A DNA stretch of 17,500 bases from Methylobacterium sp. 17Sr1-1 (GTDB taxonomy: Bacteria > Pseudomonadota > Alphaproteobacteria > Rhizobiales > Beijerinckiaceae). The stretch spans positions 1-17,500 of the forward strand of contig NZ_CP029552.1 of assembly GCF_003173775.1 (NCBI RefSeq), written 5' to 3'. Below are positions 6,500-13,570 of this stretch, piece after piece (within the stretch, counting starts at the first letter, position 1; each line of letters begins with the position of its first letter). The translations under genes were made by a program, and so were the position numbers. The notes beneath the pieces were generated by a model. That model had not been told where the DNA came from, made no database searches, and was given only the letters and a program-made list of their open reading frames with translations.

Positions 6500-9400
6500 A
6501 TGGGCTCGCCCGCGACCACCCCGTCCCTTCGGTCGGTCAGCCTCGACGACAAGTACGACCTCTCCCGCGATCAGGTCTTCGTCACCGGCACGCAAGCCGT
6601 GATCCGGATGCTCTTGATGCAGCAGGCCCGTGACCGGGCGGCGGGGCTCAACACCGCGGGCTTCGTCTCCGGCTATCGCGGCTCGCCGATCGGCGGGCTC
6701 GACCAGAACCTGGTGCGGGCGAAGAAGGTCCTGGACCAGGCCGGCATCGTCTTTCAGCCCGGCCTCAACGAGGAACTGGCCGCGACCGCGATCTGGGGCG
6801 CGCAGCAGGCCGAGATGCGGGGCGAGGGCCGCTACGACGGCGTGTTCGGCCTCTGGTACGGCAAGGGCCCCGGCGTCGACCGCTCCGGCGACGTGTTTCG
6901 CCACGCCAACATGGCCGGCACCGCGCGCCACGGCGGCGTGCTGGCGCTGATGGGCGACGACCACACGGCGGAATCCTCCACCGTCGCGCACCAGTCCGAG
7001 TTCCACTTCGTCGACGTCATGTCGCCGATCCTGAACCCGGCGGGCGTGCAGGAGATCCTGGATTACGGCCTCTACGGCTACGCGATGAGCCGCTATTGCG
7101 GCACCTGGGTCGCCTTCAAGTGCGTGAAGGAGAACATCGAGTCGACCGCGAGCGTGGACGCCCGCCTCGACCGGGTGAAGATTCTTTTGCCCGACGATTT
7201 CCTGATGCCGCCGGGCGGGCTCAACATCCGCACGCCGGACGGCATCCTGGAGCAGGAGGCCCGCCTCCAGGACTTCAAGCGCGACGCGATGATGGCCTTC
7301 GTGCGCGCCAACAATCTCAACCGCATCGTGCTCTCGGGCGGGCGCCAGCCGAAGGTCGGCATCATCACCGTTGGCAAGTCCTATCTCGACGTGCGCCAGG
7401 CGATGGACGATCTCGGCCTCGACGAGGTCAAGGCCAACGACATGGGCCTGCGCCTCTACAAGGTCGCGTGCCCGTGGCCCTTGTCGCGCCGGGAACTGGC
7501 CGACTTCGCGGACGGCCTCGACCTCGTGATGGTGGTGGAGGAGAAGCGCTCGCTGATCGAGGTGCAGCTGCGCGAGGAGCTGTACGGATCGCGCCACCAG
7601 CCGGTCTGCATCGGCAAGCGCGACGAGGCGGGGAACTGGCTCTTCCCCGTGAAGGGGGCGCTCGACCCCAACGACATCGCGGTGGCGCTCGGCGAGCGCC
7701 TGCTGCGCTACCACCGCAACGACGACCTCGCGGGGCGCGTCGCGCGGCTGAAAGGCGCGCAGGAGCGGCTGGCCGCCACCGCCGACATCGCGGCGCGGAT
7801 CCCGCATTTCTGCGCCGGCTGCCCGCACAATTCCTCGACCAAGGTGCCGGAGGGCATGCGCGCCTATGCGGGCATCGGCTGCCACTACATGGCGCAGTGG
7901 ATGGACCGCAGCACCGACGGCTTCACCCAGATGGGCGGCGAGGGCGCGAACTGGATCGGCGAACATGCCTTCTCCAAGCGCGGCCACGTCTTCCAGAATC
8001 TCGGCGACGGCACCTACAACCACTCGGGCTCGCTGGCGCTCCGCTGGGCGGTCGATACCGGCACCACCATCACCTACAAGATCCTGTTCAACGACGCCGT
8101 CGCGATGACCGGCGGCCAGCCGCACGAGGGCGGGCTCACCGTCGACCGCATCGCCGCCCAGGTTCGGGCGGAGGGCGTCGAGCGCATCGCCCTCGTCACC
8201 GACGAGCCGGACAAGTACCCCTCGACAATTCAATGGCCGCACGGGTTATCGATCCACCACCGCGATGAACTCGACGCGGTGCAGCGGGAGCTGGCCGAGG
8301 TGCCGGGCGTCTCGGTGATGATCTACGACCAGACCTGCGCCTCCGAGAAGCGCCGCCGGCGCAAGCGCAACGCGTTCCCCGACCCCGACAAAAGGGTGAT
8401 CATCAACGAGCTGGTCTGCGAGGGCTGCGGCGATTGCTCGGTGCAGTCGAACTGCGTCGCGGTGCAGCCGGTCGAGACCGAGTTCGGCCGCAAGCGCCGC
8501 ATCGACCAGTCGGGCTGCAACAAGGACTTTTCCTGCGTGAAGGGTTTTTGCCCGTCCTTCGTGACGGTGCACGGCGCGAAACCCCGCAGCAGACCGGTCG
8601 GAATCCCGATTGCTGCCAGCGACGCGGCACCGGATGCCGGTCTGCCCGAGCCGACGATCCCGGAGATCGCCGGCACCTACAACCTGATCGTCACCGGCGT
8701 CGGCGGCACCGGCGTGGTGACGATCGGGGCGATCCTCGGCATGGCGGCGCATCTCGAGGGCAAGGGCCTCGGGATGATCGACATGGCCGGCCTCGCCCAG
8801 AAGGGCGGCGCGGTGTTCAGCCACGTGCGGCTGGCGAACCGCCAGGAGGACATCCACGCCATCCGGGTCGGAGCGGGCGCCGCCGATCTGGTGCTGGGCT
8901 GCGACCTCGTGGTCAGCGGCAACCGCAAGGTGCTGTCGGCGATCGCGAAGGGCCGCACTCACCTCGTCGTCAATACCGCCGAGGTGATGCCGGGCGAGTT
9001 CACCCGCCGGCCCGACTTCTCCCTGCCGGCGGAGCGGATCAAGCGGGCGATCCGCGAGGCCGCGGGCGCGGAGCACGCCGACTTCACCGACGCCACGAGC
9101 CTCGCGGTCTCGGTGCTCGGCAATGCGCTCGCCGCCAACATGTTCATGCTGGGCTATGCCTGGCAGCGCGGGCGGGTGCCGCTCTCGCGAGAAGCCCTCC
9201 TCAAGGCGATCGAGCTCAACCGCGAGGCGGTGGCGATGAACGTCGCGGCCTTCGCCTGGGGCCGTCGCGCCGCAGCTTCCCCCGAGACGATGCGGGCGGT
9301 CGAGGCCCCGGCCCCGGATCTGGCGCCGGATCTCGACGGGGTGATCGCCAAGCGCATCGCCTTCCTCACCGCCTACCAGGACGCCGCCTACGCCGCGCGC

Positions 9401-9994
9401 TACGAGAGGGCCGTCGCCGCCCTGCGGGCGCGGGAGGCGGCGATCATCCCCGGCCAGTCGGCCCTCACCGATGCCGCCGCCCGTTCGCTGTTCCGGCTGA
9501 TGGCCTACAAGGACGAGTACGAGGTCGCCCGGCTCTACACCGACGGCACGTTCCAGGCGCAGGTCGCGCGCACCTTCGAGGGCGAGAATCTCCGCTACGA
9601 GTTTCATCTCGCGCCGCCGCTGCTCGCCCGCCGCGACCCGGCGACCGGCCGACCGCGCAAGATGACCTTCGGGCCGTGGATGATGAAGGCGTTCGGCGTC
9701 CTCGCCCGGATGAAGGCCTTGCGCGGCACCGCCCTCGACCCGTTCGGCTACACGCAGGAGCGGCGCGAGGAGCGGCGCCTGGTGCAGGACTTCGAGGCCC
9801 GGATGGCCGAGATCGCCCGGGATCTCACGCCGGCGAACCACGCCGCGGCGGTCGGCCTCGCCGGCCTGCCTCAGCGCATCCGCGGCTACGGCCCGGTGAA
9901 AGCGAAGAACCTGGCGACGGTGCAGGCGGAGGAAGCGGCGTTGCTCGCGCGGTTCCGCGATCCGGAGGCGGTGATGGCGACGGCGGCGGAGTGA
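6500..9994 (+). CDS. Indolepyruvate ferredoxin oxidoreductase, fused alpha/beta-type chain
   Basis: The enzyme oxidatively decarboxylates arylpyruvates (indolepyruvate, phenylpyruvate) to aryl-acetyl-CoA and passes electrons to ferredoxin, in aromatic amino acid breakdown. The 1164-residue chain fuses the IorA and IorB parts. The N-terminal pyrimidine-binding half starts at about 25-60 (GFVSGYRGSPIGGLD). The diphosphate-binding half has CAGCPHNSS (C438, C441) and the thiamine-diphosphate motif GDGTYNHSG (G502) to N531. A cysteine cluster follows at C640, C643, C646, C652, C673, C679 and C684. The gamma-type domain begins at about 728 with GVGGTGVVTIGAILG. A C-terminal domain (about 960-1164) of the kind attached to these fused enzymes completes it. 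The length fits the fused family. No ferredoxin gene adjoins, so the electron acceptor is encoded elsewhere. It stands alone as a transcription unit, divergent from cysteine synthase and ending at a strong hairpin. Confidence 0.95.
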   Translation: MGSPATTPSLRSVSLDDKYDLSRDQVFVTGTQAVIRMLLMQQARDRAAGLNTAGFVSGYRGSPIGGLDQNLVRAKKVLDQAGIVFQPGLNEELAATAIWGAQQAEMRGEGRYDGVFGLWYGKGPGVDRSGDVFRHANMAGTARHGGVLALMGDDHTAESSTVAHQSEFHFVDVMSPILNPAGVQEILDYGLYGYAMSRYCGTWVAFKCVKENIESTASVDARLDRVKILLPDDFLMPPGGLNIRTPDGILEQEARLQDFKRDAMMAFVRANNLNRIVLSGGRQPKVGIITVGKSYLDVRQAMDDLGLDEVKANDMGLRLYKVACPWPLSRRELADFADGLDLVMVVEEKRSLIEVQLREELYGSRHQPVCIGKRDEAGNWLFPVKGALDPNDIAVALGERLLRYHRNDDLAGRVARLKGAQERLAATADIAARIPHFCAGCPHNSSTKVPEGMRAYAGIGCHYMAQWMDRSTDGFTQMGGEGANWIGEHAFSKRGHVFQNLGDGTYNHSGSLALRWAVDTGTTITYKILFNDAVAMTGGQPHEGGLTVDRIAAQVRAEGVERIALVTDEPDKYPSTIQWPHGLSIHHRDELDAVQRELAEVPGVSVMIYDQTCASEKRRRRKRNAFPDPDKRVIINELVCEGCGDCSVQSNCVAVQPVETEFGRKRRIDQSGCNKDFSCVKGFCPSFVTVHGAKPRSRPVGIPIAASDAAPDAGLPEPTIPEIAGTYNLIVTGVGGTGVVTIGAILGMAAHLEGKGLGMIDMAGLAQKGGAVFSHVRLANRQEDIHAIRVGAGAADLVLGCDLVVSGNRKVLSAIAKGRTHLVVNTAEVMPGEFTRRPDFSLPAERIKRAIREAAGAEHADFTDATSLAVSVLGNALAANMFMLGYAWQRGRVPLSREALLKAIELNREAVAMNVAAFAWGRRAAASPETMRAVEAPAPDLAPDLDGVIAKRIAFLTAYQDAAYAARYERAVAALRAREAAIIPGQSALTDAAARSLFRLMAYKDEYEVARLYTDGTFQAQVARTFEGENLRYEFHLAPPLLARRDPATGRPRKMTFGPWMMKAFGVLARMKALRGTALDPFGYTQERREERRLVQDFEARMAEIARDLTPANHAAAVGLAGLPQRIRGYGPVKAKNLATVQAEEAALLARFRDPEAVMATAAE

Positions 9995-10041
9995 GGGGCG
10001 CCGCCTGTCCCGCTCACTGAAGGTCTGAAGAGTCAGAGAAG

Positions 10042-10088
10042 AGGCGCAGGTCCCCCCTCTCCCGTATGGGAGAGGGGGGACCGCGCCT
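10042..10088. terminator. Strong hairpin between convergent oxidoreductase and TetR genes
   Basis: GGTCCCCCCTCTCCC (10049-10063), loop GTAT, and GGGAGAGGGGGGACC (10068-10082) make a perfect 15-bp stem. It is extended by AGGCGC (10042-10047) / GCGCCT (10083-10088) across one unpaired A. It lies 47 bp after the oxidoreductase stop and 63 bp before the TetR stop, where a bidirectional transcript end is expected. There is no T-run on either side, so it is not a textbook intrinsic terminator. It may instead be a dispersed CTCTCCC-GGGAGAG palindrome of the kind seen in related genomes. Confidence 0.6.
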
Positions 10089-10151
10089 GATCCTGAAAAA
10101 GCATCCCGCGGAAAGGTCTGCGCTCGCAAACCGGAACCGGGGCTCCCCCGC

Positions 10152-10778
10152 TCACCCCTCCCCCCGCGCCAGCCCCCGCTCCATCAGGTCCAGGTGCCCG
10201 GCCAGATACGCCGCACCGTCGAGCGCATGGTCGTCGCCGAACATCAGCCGCCAGGTGCAGGCCATGATGACCGGGGCGAAGAGCAGGTGGGGAAACTCCT
10301 CGGCCGCCGTGGGGCGGAACTCGCCTCGCTCGATTCCGTAGCGCACCACGCGGCGCAGGTTGTCCACCGCCGGGCCAATCACCTCGGCGCGCCAGCGGTC
10401 GGCGAGGTCGGGGAAGCGGCTCACCTCGGCAAGCAGCATCCGCATGATCTCGCGAGCGCGCCGGTCCTCGACCATGTGCGTGTAGACGAAGGCGAAATGG
10501 GTGCGCAGGATCGCCATCGCGGAGCCCTGCGGGGCGGCGGCGAGAGCGACCAGGTTCTCCTGCACCGGCCGGTTCATCTCGCGGACGGTCGCCAGGAACA
10601 GGTCCTCCTTGCTCGGGAAGTACAGGTAGATCGTGCCCTTGGTGATGCCGGCGCGGGCCGCCACGTCGTCGAGCTTGGTCGCGGCGAAGCCGGCGCGAGC
10701 GAATTCCTCGAACGCCGCCTCCACGATCTCGCCGGGCCGCTCCTCCTTGCGCCGCCGGCGCTGTCCTGCCACTGCCAT
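10152..10778 (-). CDS. TetR/AcrR-family transcriptional repressor of the efflux operon
   Basis: A 208-residue TetR-family regulator. Residues about 10-65 contain the TetR helix-turn-helix: GEIVEAAFEEFARAGFAATK, then LDDVAARAGITKGTIYLYFPSKEDLF. The remainder is an all-helical ligand-binding and dimerisation domain. The first residues, QRRRRKEERPG, are a basic arm typical of the family. Start ATG 10776-10778 has an AAGGTG site just upstream. The gene is divergent from the RND efflux unit, with a pseudo-palindrome in the 67-bp gap, the standard layout of a local repressor that is relieved when a drug-like ligand binds. Ligand identity is unknown. Regulation of the neighbours and autoregulation are inferred from position. 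Confidence 0.9.
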   Translation of the reverse strand: MAVAGQRRRRKEERPGEIVEAAFEEFARAGFAATKLDDVAARAGITKGTIYLYFPSKEDLFLATVREMNRPVQENLVALAAAPQGSAMAILRTHFAFVYTHMVEDRRAREIMRMLLAEVSRFPDLADRWRAEVIGPAVDNLRRVVRYGIERGEFRPTAAEEFPHLLFAPVIMACTWRLMFGDDHALDGAAYLAGHLDLMERGLARGEG

Positions 10779-10787
10779 CTCGCACCT

Positions 10788-10811
10788 TATTGACTGCCTG
10801 GTCAGTTATTA
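10788..10811. promoter_or_regulatory. Candidate TetR operator
   Basis: An imperfect palindrome centred between 10799 and 10800. ACTG (10793-10796) mirrors CAGT (10803-10806), C10798 mirrors G10801, and flanking TTA/TAA positions also match, giving 8 of the 12 symmetric pairs in this span. It overlaps the -35 box of the rightward promoter and abuts the RBS of the TetR gene, so bound repressor would block both directions. Confidence 0.5.
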
Positions 10812-10818
10812 GTACGAA
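10790..10818 (+). promoter_or_regulatory. Probable sigma-70-type promoter of the efflux unit
   Basis: TTGACT (10790-10795) and TACGAA (10813-10818) are separated by 17 bases, the optimal spacing for a housekeeping promoter. A start near 10825 would give a leader of about 20 bases before the small membrane protein gene at 10846. The -35 box lies within the candidate operator. Confidence 0.5.
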
Positions 10819-10833
10819 GCAGGCGTCGCCTTC

Positions 10834-10839
10834 AAGGAG
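10834..10839 (+). promoter_or_regulatory. Ribosome binding site of the small membrane protein gene
   Basis: AAGGAG, six bases before the ATG at 10846, is the main sequence support for translation of the 84-residue frame. Confidence 0.65.
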
Positions 10840-10845
10840 CGCGCC

Positions 10846-11100
10846 ATGGCCCGCACGGTGATGTGCCTGTCCCACCAAACCGCGCCGCGCCGGCCGGGGT
10901 TCACCCGCCTGCCGAACGGCCTCGCCCTGCACGCGCCGCCGGTGGAGACCGCCCGCCCGCTGCTGCCGCGGCAGGTGCCGCTCTCCGCGATCGCGCTCCT
11001 GCTCTTCGCGCTCGCCGGCTGGGCCGGCCTGCTGGCCTGGACCCGGCCTGAGCCGGCAGCGTCCTGCGCCACCTGCCTCGCCGCGCCCGGCCAGCTCTGA
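10846..11100 (+). CDS. Small single-pass membrane protein at the head of the efflux operon
   Basis: An 84-residue hypothetical protein not matched to a named family. The N-terminal 43 residues are Arg/Pro-rich and probably cytoplasmic. Residues 44-65 (VPLSAIALLLFALAGWAGLL..) form one clear membrane helix. The short tail ends in ASCATCLAAPGQL with a CxxC pair (C74, C77), placed outside by the positive-inside rule. A good AAGGAG site lies six bases upstream and a promoter-like pair sits just before it. It is thus the first gene of the TetR-controlled unit, 198 bp before the first adaptor gene. It could be an accessory pump protein, a metal- or redox-sensing tail, or a leader peptide gene. Codon use is like its neighbours, so a chance frame cannot be fully excluded. 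Confidence 0.6.
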   Translation: MARTVMCLSHQTAPRRPGFTRLPNGLALHAPPVETARPLLPRQVPLSAIALLLFALAGWAGLLAWTRPEPAASCATCLAAPGQL

Positions 11101-11150
11101 CACGACACCCCTTTCCCGGTTCGCCCCGGCACATCGCCGGAGCGCCCTCA

Positions 11151-11190
11151 CAGATGCGGGGTGCTCTCCCAAGGAGAACGCCCGCATCTG
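11151..11190 (+). repeat. First of two abutting 40-nt hairpins
   Basis: CAGATGCGGG (11151-11160) pairs exactly with CCCGCATCTG (11181-11190). Inside, TCTCC (11165-11169) pairs with GGAGA (11173-11177) around CAA. No T-run follows. It lies 51 bp after the small membrane protein gene and directly against a second hairpin. Confidence 0.65.
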
Positions 11191-11230
11191 GAAGGAGCGG
11201 CCGCATCCGCCCCCTCGCGGCCGCTCCTTC
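11191..11230 (+). repeat. Second of two abutting 40-nt hairpins
   Basis: GAAGGAGCGGCCGC (11191-11204) pairs exactly with GCGGCCGCTCCTTC (11217-11230), a 14-bp perfect stem with a 12-base loop. It is followed by ACGTTGTTTC, which has only a weak T-rich stretch. It could be an imperfect terminator or attenuator, or an RNA-processing or stability element before the adaptor genes. Confidence 0.65.
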
Positions 11231-11233
11231 ACG

Positions 11234-11261
11234 TTGTTTCCGCTCATCCTCCCCCTACGTT
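11234..11261 (+). promoter_or_regulatory. Possible secondary promoter before the first adaptor gene
   Basis: TTGTTT (11234-11239) and TACGTT (11256-11261) are spaced by 16 bases and lie about 40 bases before the adaptor start. The match is modest. It would let the pump genes be transcribed independently of the small membrane protein gene and the hairpins. Confidence 0.25.
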
Positions 11262-11298
11262 ACCGTGGCTGCAGGCCCGATCGGTGCGCACGACCCTT

Positions 11299-12438
11299 AT
11301 GAGACCTTTCCCTGTTCCACGGGGCGCCGCCTGCCTGGCCGCCCTGCTCCTCGCGAGCCCGGCGCTCGCCGAGGCGCCCTTTCCGGCCAAGGACGAGGCG
11401 CCGAGAGACGGCGCGCAAGGTTCTTCCCTGGCCAAAGATACCTCCCTGGCCCAGGTCCGGGTGGTCACCGCCGCGCTCGTGCCGGTCGCCGAGCAGGTCG
11501 TGCTGACCGGCGACATCCAGGCCAAGTTCCTGAGCAACATCGCCTTCCGGGTCAGCGGCAAGATCCAGGAGCGCCTGGTCGAGGTCGGCGAGCACGTCAC
11601 CGCCGACCAGGTGCTGGCCCGGCTCGAGCCGCAGGAGCAGCAGGTCAACGTCGACACCGCGCAGGCCGCCCTCGCCTCGGCCGAGGCCCTGCTGACCCAG
11701 GCGAAGGTGAGCTTCGAGCGCCAGCAATCGCTGATGCGCAGCGGCTACACCACCCGCACCGCCTACGACCAGGCCGAGCAGACCCTGCGCACCACCCAGG
11801 CCTCGGTCGAATCGGCCAAGGCGGCCCTGGGCAATGCCCGCGAGCAATTCTCCTACACCGAGCTGAAGACCGGGGTCGCCGGCATCATCACGGCGCGCAA
11901 CGCCGAGGCCGGCCAGGTCGTGCAATCGGGCCAGACCGTGTTCAGCCTGGCCCAGGACGGGCCGCGGGACGCGGTGTTCATCGTCTCCGAGACGCTGCTC
12001 GCCGAGCCGCCGGAGAGCAAGACCGTCGAGATCATCCTCCTGTCCGATCCGCGGGTGCGCACCACCGGTACCGTCCGGGAGATCTCGCCGGCGGTCGATC
12101 CGTCCTCCGGCGGCGTGCGGGTGAAGATCGGGCTCTCCAAGGTGCCGCCGGAGATGTCGCTCGGCGCCACGGTGGCGGGCCTCGGCCGCTTCCGGGCCAA
12201 GCCCTCGGTGAGCCTGCCCTGGAGCGCGCTGTTTCGCTGGCAGGACAAGCCGGCGGTCTGGGTGCTCGATCCGGGACGCGGCACCGTGGCGCCCAAGACC
12301 GTCGCGATCGAGCGCTATGCCGGCTCGGCCATCGTGCTGGCGGACGGCGTCGCGCCGGGCGAGCGGGTGGTGGTGGCCGGCATCCAGCTCCTGCGCCCCG
12401 GCCAGAAGGTGGCTGTGGTCGGGGGGGACGCCCAATGA
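11299..12438 (+). CDS. RND efflux periplasmic adaptor subunit (first, TriA-like position)
   Basis: A membrane-fusion protein that bridges an inner-membrane RND pump and an outer-membrane channel. The 379-residue product begins with a signal peptide (MRPFPVPRGAACLAALLLAS, then PALA with cleavage after A24). A lipoyl half at about 70-105 (VSGKIQERLVEVGEHVTADQ) is followed by an alpha-hairpin coiled coil (about 110-175) and a second lipoyl half (AGIITARNAEAGQVVQSGQT). A beta-barrel and membrane-proximal domain end near VAPGERVVVAGIQLLRPGQK. The ATG at 11299 lacks a clear RBS; a GTG five codons earlier (11284) would also give a working signal peptide. The frame upstream of that is the hairpin region. 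Its stop overlaps the start of the next adaptor gene (ATGA), so the two are translationally coupled. Confidence 0.92.
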   Translation: MRPFPVPRGAACLAALLLASPALAEAPFPAKDEAPRDGAQGSSLAKDTSLAQVRVVTAALVPVAEQVVLTGDIQAKFLSNIAFRVSGKIQERLVEVGEHVTADQVLARLEPQEQQVNVDTAQAALASAEALLTQAKVSFERQQSLMRSGYTTRTAYDQAEQTLRTTQASVESAKAALGNAREQFSYTELKTGVAGIITARNAEAGQVVQSGQTVFSLAQDGPRDAVFIVSETLLAEPPESKTVEIILLSDPRVRTTGTVREISPAVDPSSGGVRVKIGLSKVPPEMSLGATVAGLGRFRAKPSVSLPWSALFRWQDKPAVWVLDPGRGTVAPKTVAIERYAGSAIVLADGVAPGERVVVAGIQLLRPGQKVAVVGGDAQ

Positions 12439-13505
12439 AGCATGGTCCCGCCCTCGTCGTCCTCGTCGCCCTGGCGGGCTGCCAGGCAAAGGAGGCCGAG
12501 GCGCCGGCCCCGGTGCGCCCGGTCCTCACCACCAAGGTCGAGATCCGCACCGCCGAGACCTTCGGCCCCTTCGCCGGCACGGTCGAGCCGCGCTACCAGA
12601 CGCAGGCCGGCTTCCGGGTGCCGGGCCGGATGGTCGCCCGCGACGTCTATGTCGGCGACCTCGTGCCGAAGGGCGCGCGGCTGGCCGCCCTCGATCCTAC
12701 GGTGCTGCAATTCGCCGTCACCCGGGCGCGGGCCGACGTCACCGACGCCGAGGCGCAGCTCGCCAATACCAGCGCCGTCGAGGCGCGCCAGCGCACCCTG
12801 TTCGAGGGCGGCAACGTCACGCAAGCCGCCCTCGACAGCGCGGTGGCGGGCCGCGACACCGCGGCGGCGCGCCTGGCCCAAGCCAAGGCCGCCTTGCAGA
12901 AGGCGACCGACGAACTCGGCTACGCCACCTTGAAGGCCGATGTCGACGGGGTGGTGACGGCCTGGAACGCCGAGATCGGCCAGGTGGTGAGCGCCGGCCA
13001 GGCCGTGGTGACCCTCGCCCGGCCCGACATCCGCGAGGCCGTGGTCGACATCCCGGACGGGCTGATGGCCGGCATCAAGGCCGGCACCGCCTTCACCGTG
13101 ACGCTGCAGGCCGCCCCGAGCATCACCACCACCGGCAAAGTGCGCGAGATCGGGCCGCTCGCCGACCCGGCGACCCGCACCCGCCGGGTGCGCATGACGC
13201 TCGTCGACCTGCCCGAAGCCTTCCGGCTCGGCACCACCATCACGGTCGCGCTCGAGCGGCCCACGCGACCGCGCATCACCCTGCCGGCGACCGCTCTGCT
13301 CGAGGCCGAGAACCGCACCAGCGTCTGGGTGGTCGCGCCAGACGGCAAGACGGTCTCGCGCCGCGACGTCGCGGTGGTCGCGCGCGACGACGACGCGGTG
13401 ACGCTCACTGAGGGGCTCAAGGCCGGCGAGACCGTGGTGACGGCCGGCGTCCACAGCCTCAAGGACGGCCAGGCGGTGCGCCTCGCGGCCTCCGGTCTGC
13501 TCTGA
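12435..13505 (+). CDS. RND efflux periplasmic adaptor lipoprotein (second, TriB-like position)
   Basis: A second membrane-fusion protein of 356 residues, start ATG within the ATGA overlap with the previous gene. The N-terminus MKHGPALVVLVALAGCQAKE is a lipoprotein signal with lipobox LAGC, so the mature protein should be lipid-anchored at C16, unlike the first adaptor. The order is a beta-barrel strand start (VRPVLTTKVEIRT), a lipoyl half (RVPGRMVARDVYVGDLVPKG), a coiled-coil hairpin (RARADVTDAEAQLANTSAVE to LAQAKAALQKATDEL), a second lipoyl half (DGVVTAWNAEIGQVVSAGQA), a beta-barrel, and a C-terminal ending with GLKAGETVVTAGVHSLKDGQ. The two adaptors are clearly diverged in sequence. Pairs of adaptors serving one pump are known for TriABC, where both are needed; this requirement is inferred here. 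Confidence 0.92.
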   Translation: MKHGPALVVLVALAGCQAKEAEAPAPVRPVLTTKVEIRTAETFGPFAGTVEPRYQTQAGFRVPGRMVARDVYVGDLVPKGARLAALDPTVLQFAVTRARADVTDAEAQLANTSAVEARQRTLFEGGNVTQAALDSAVAGRDTAAARLAQAKAALQKATDELGYATLKADVDGVVTAWNAEIGQVVSAGQAVVTLARPDIREAVVDIPDGLMAGIKAGTAFTVTLQAAPSITTTGKVREIGPLADPATRTRRVRMTLVDLPEAFRLGTTITVALERPTRPRITLPATALLEAENRTSVWVVAPDGKTVSRRDVAVVARDDDAVTLTEGLKAGETVVTAGVHSLKDGQAVRLAASGLL

Positions 13506-13570
13506 AATCTCCGACGCGCGGCCCGACGCGGCCCGCCGATCCACCCCGTTCCAGCGCGAGGCCGCGCCCG

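Noticed and set aside
6434..8242. 602-codon minus-strand open frame opposite the oxidoreductase (and a similar one at 8246-10129)
   Set aside because: Both mirror the fused indolepyruvate oxidoreductase gene and have no recognisable domain or RBS.
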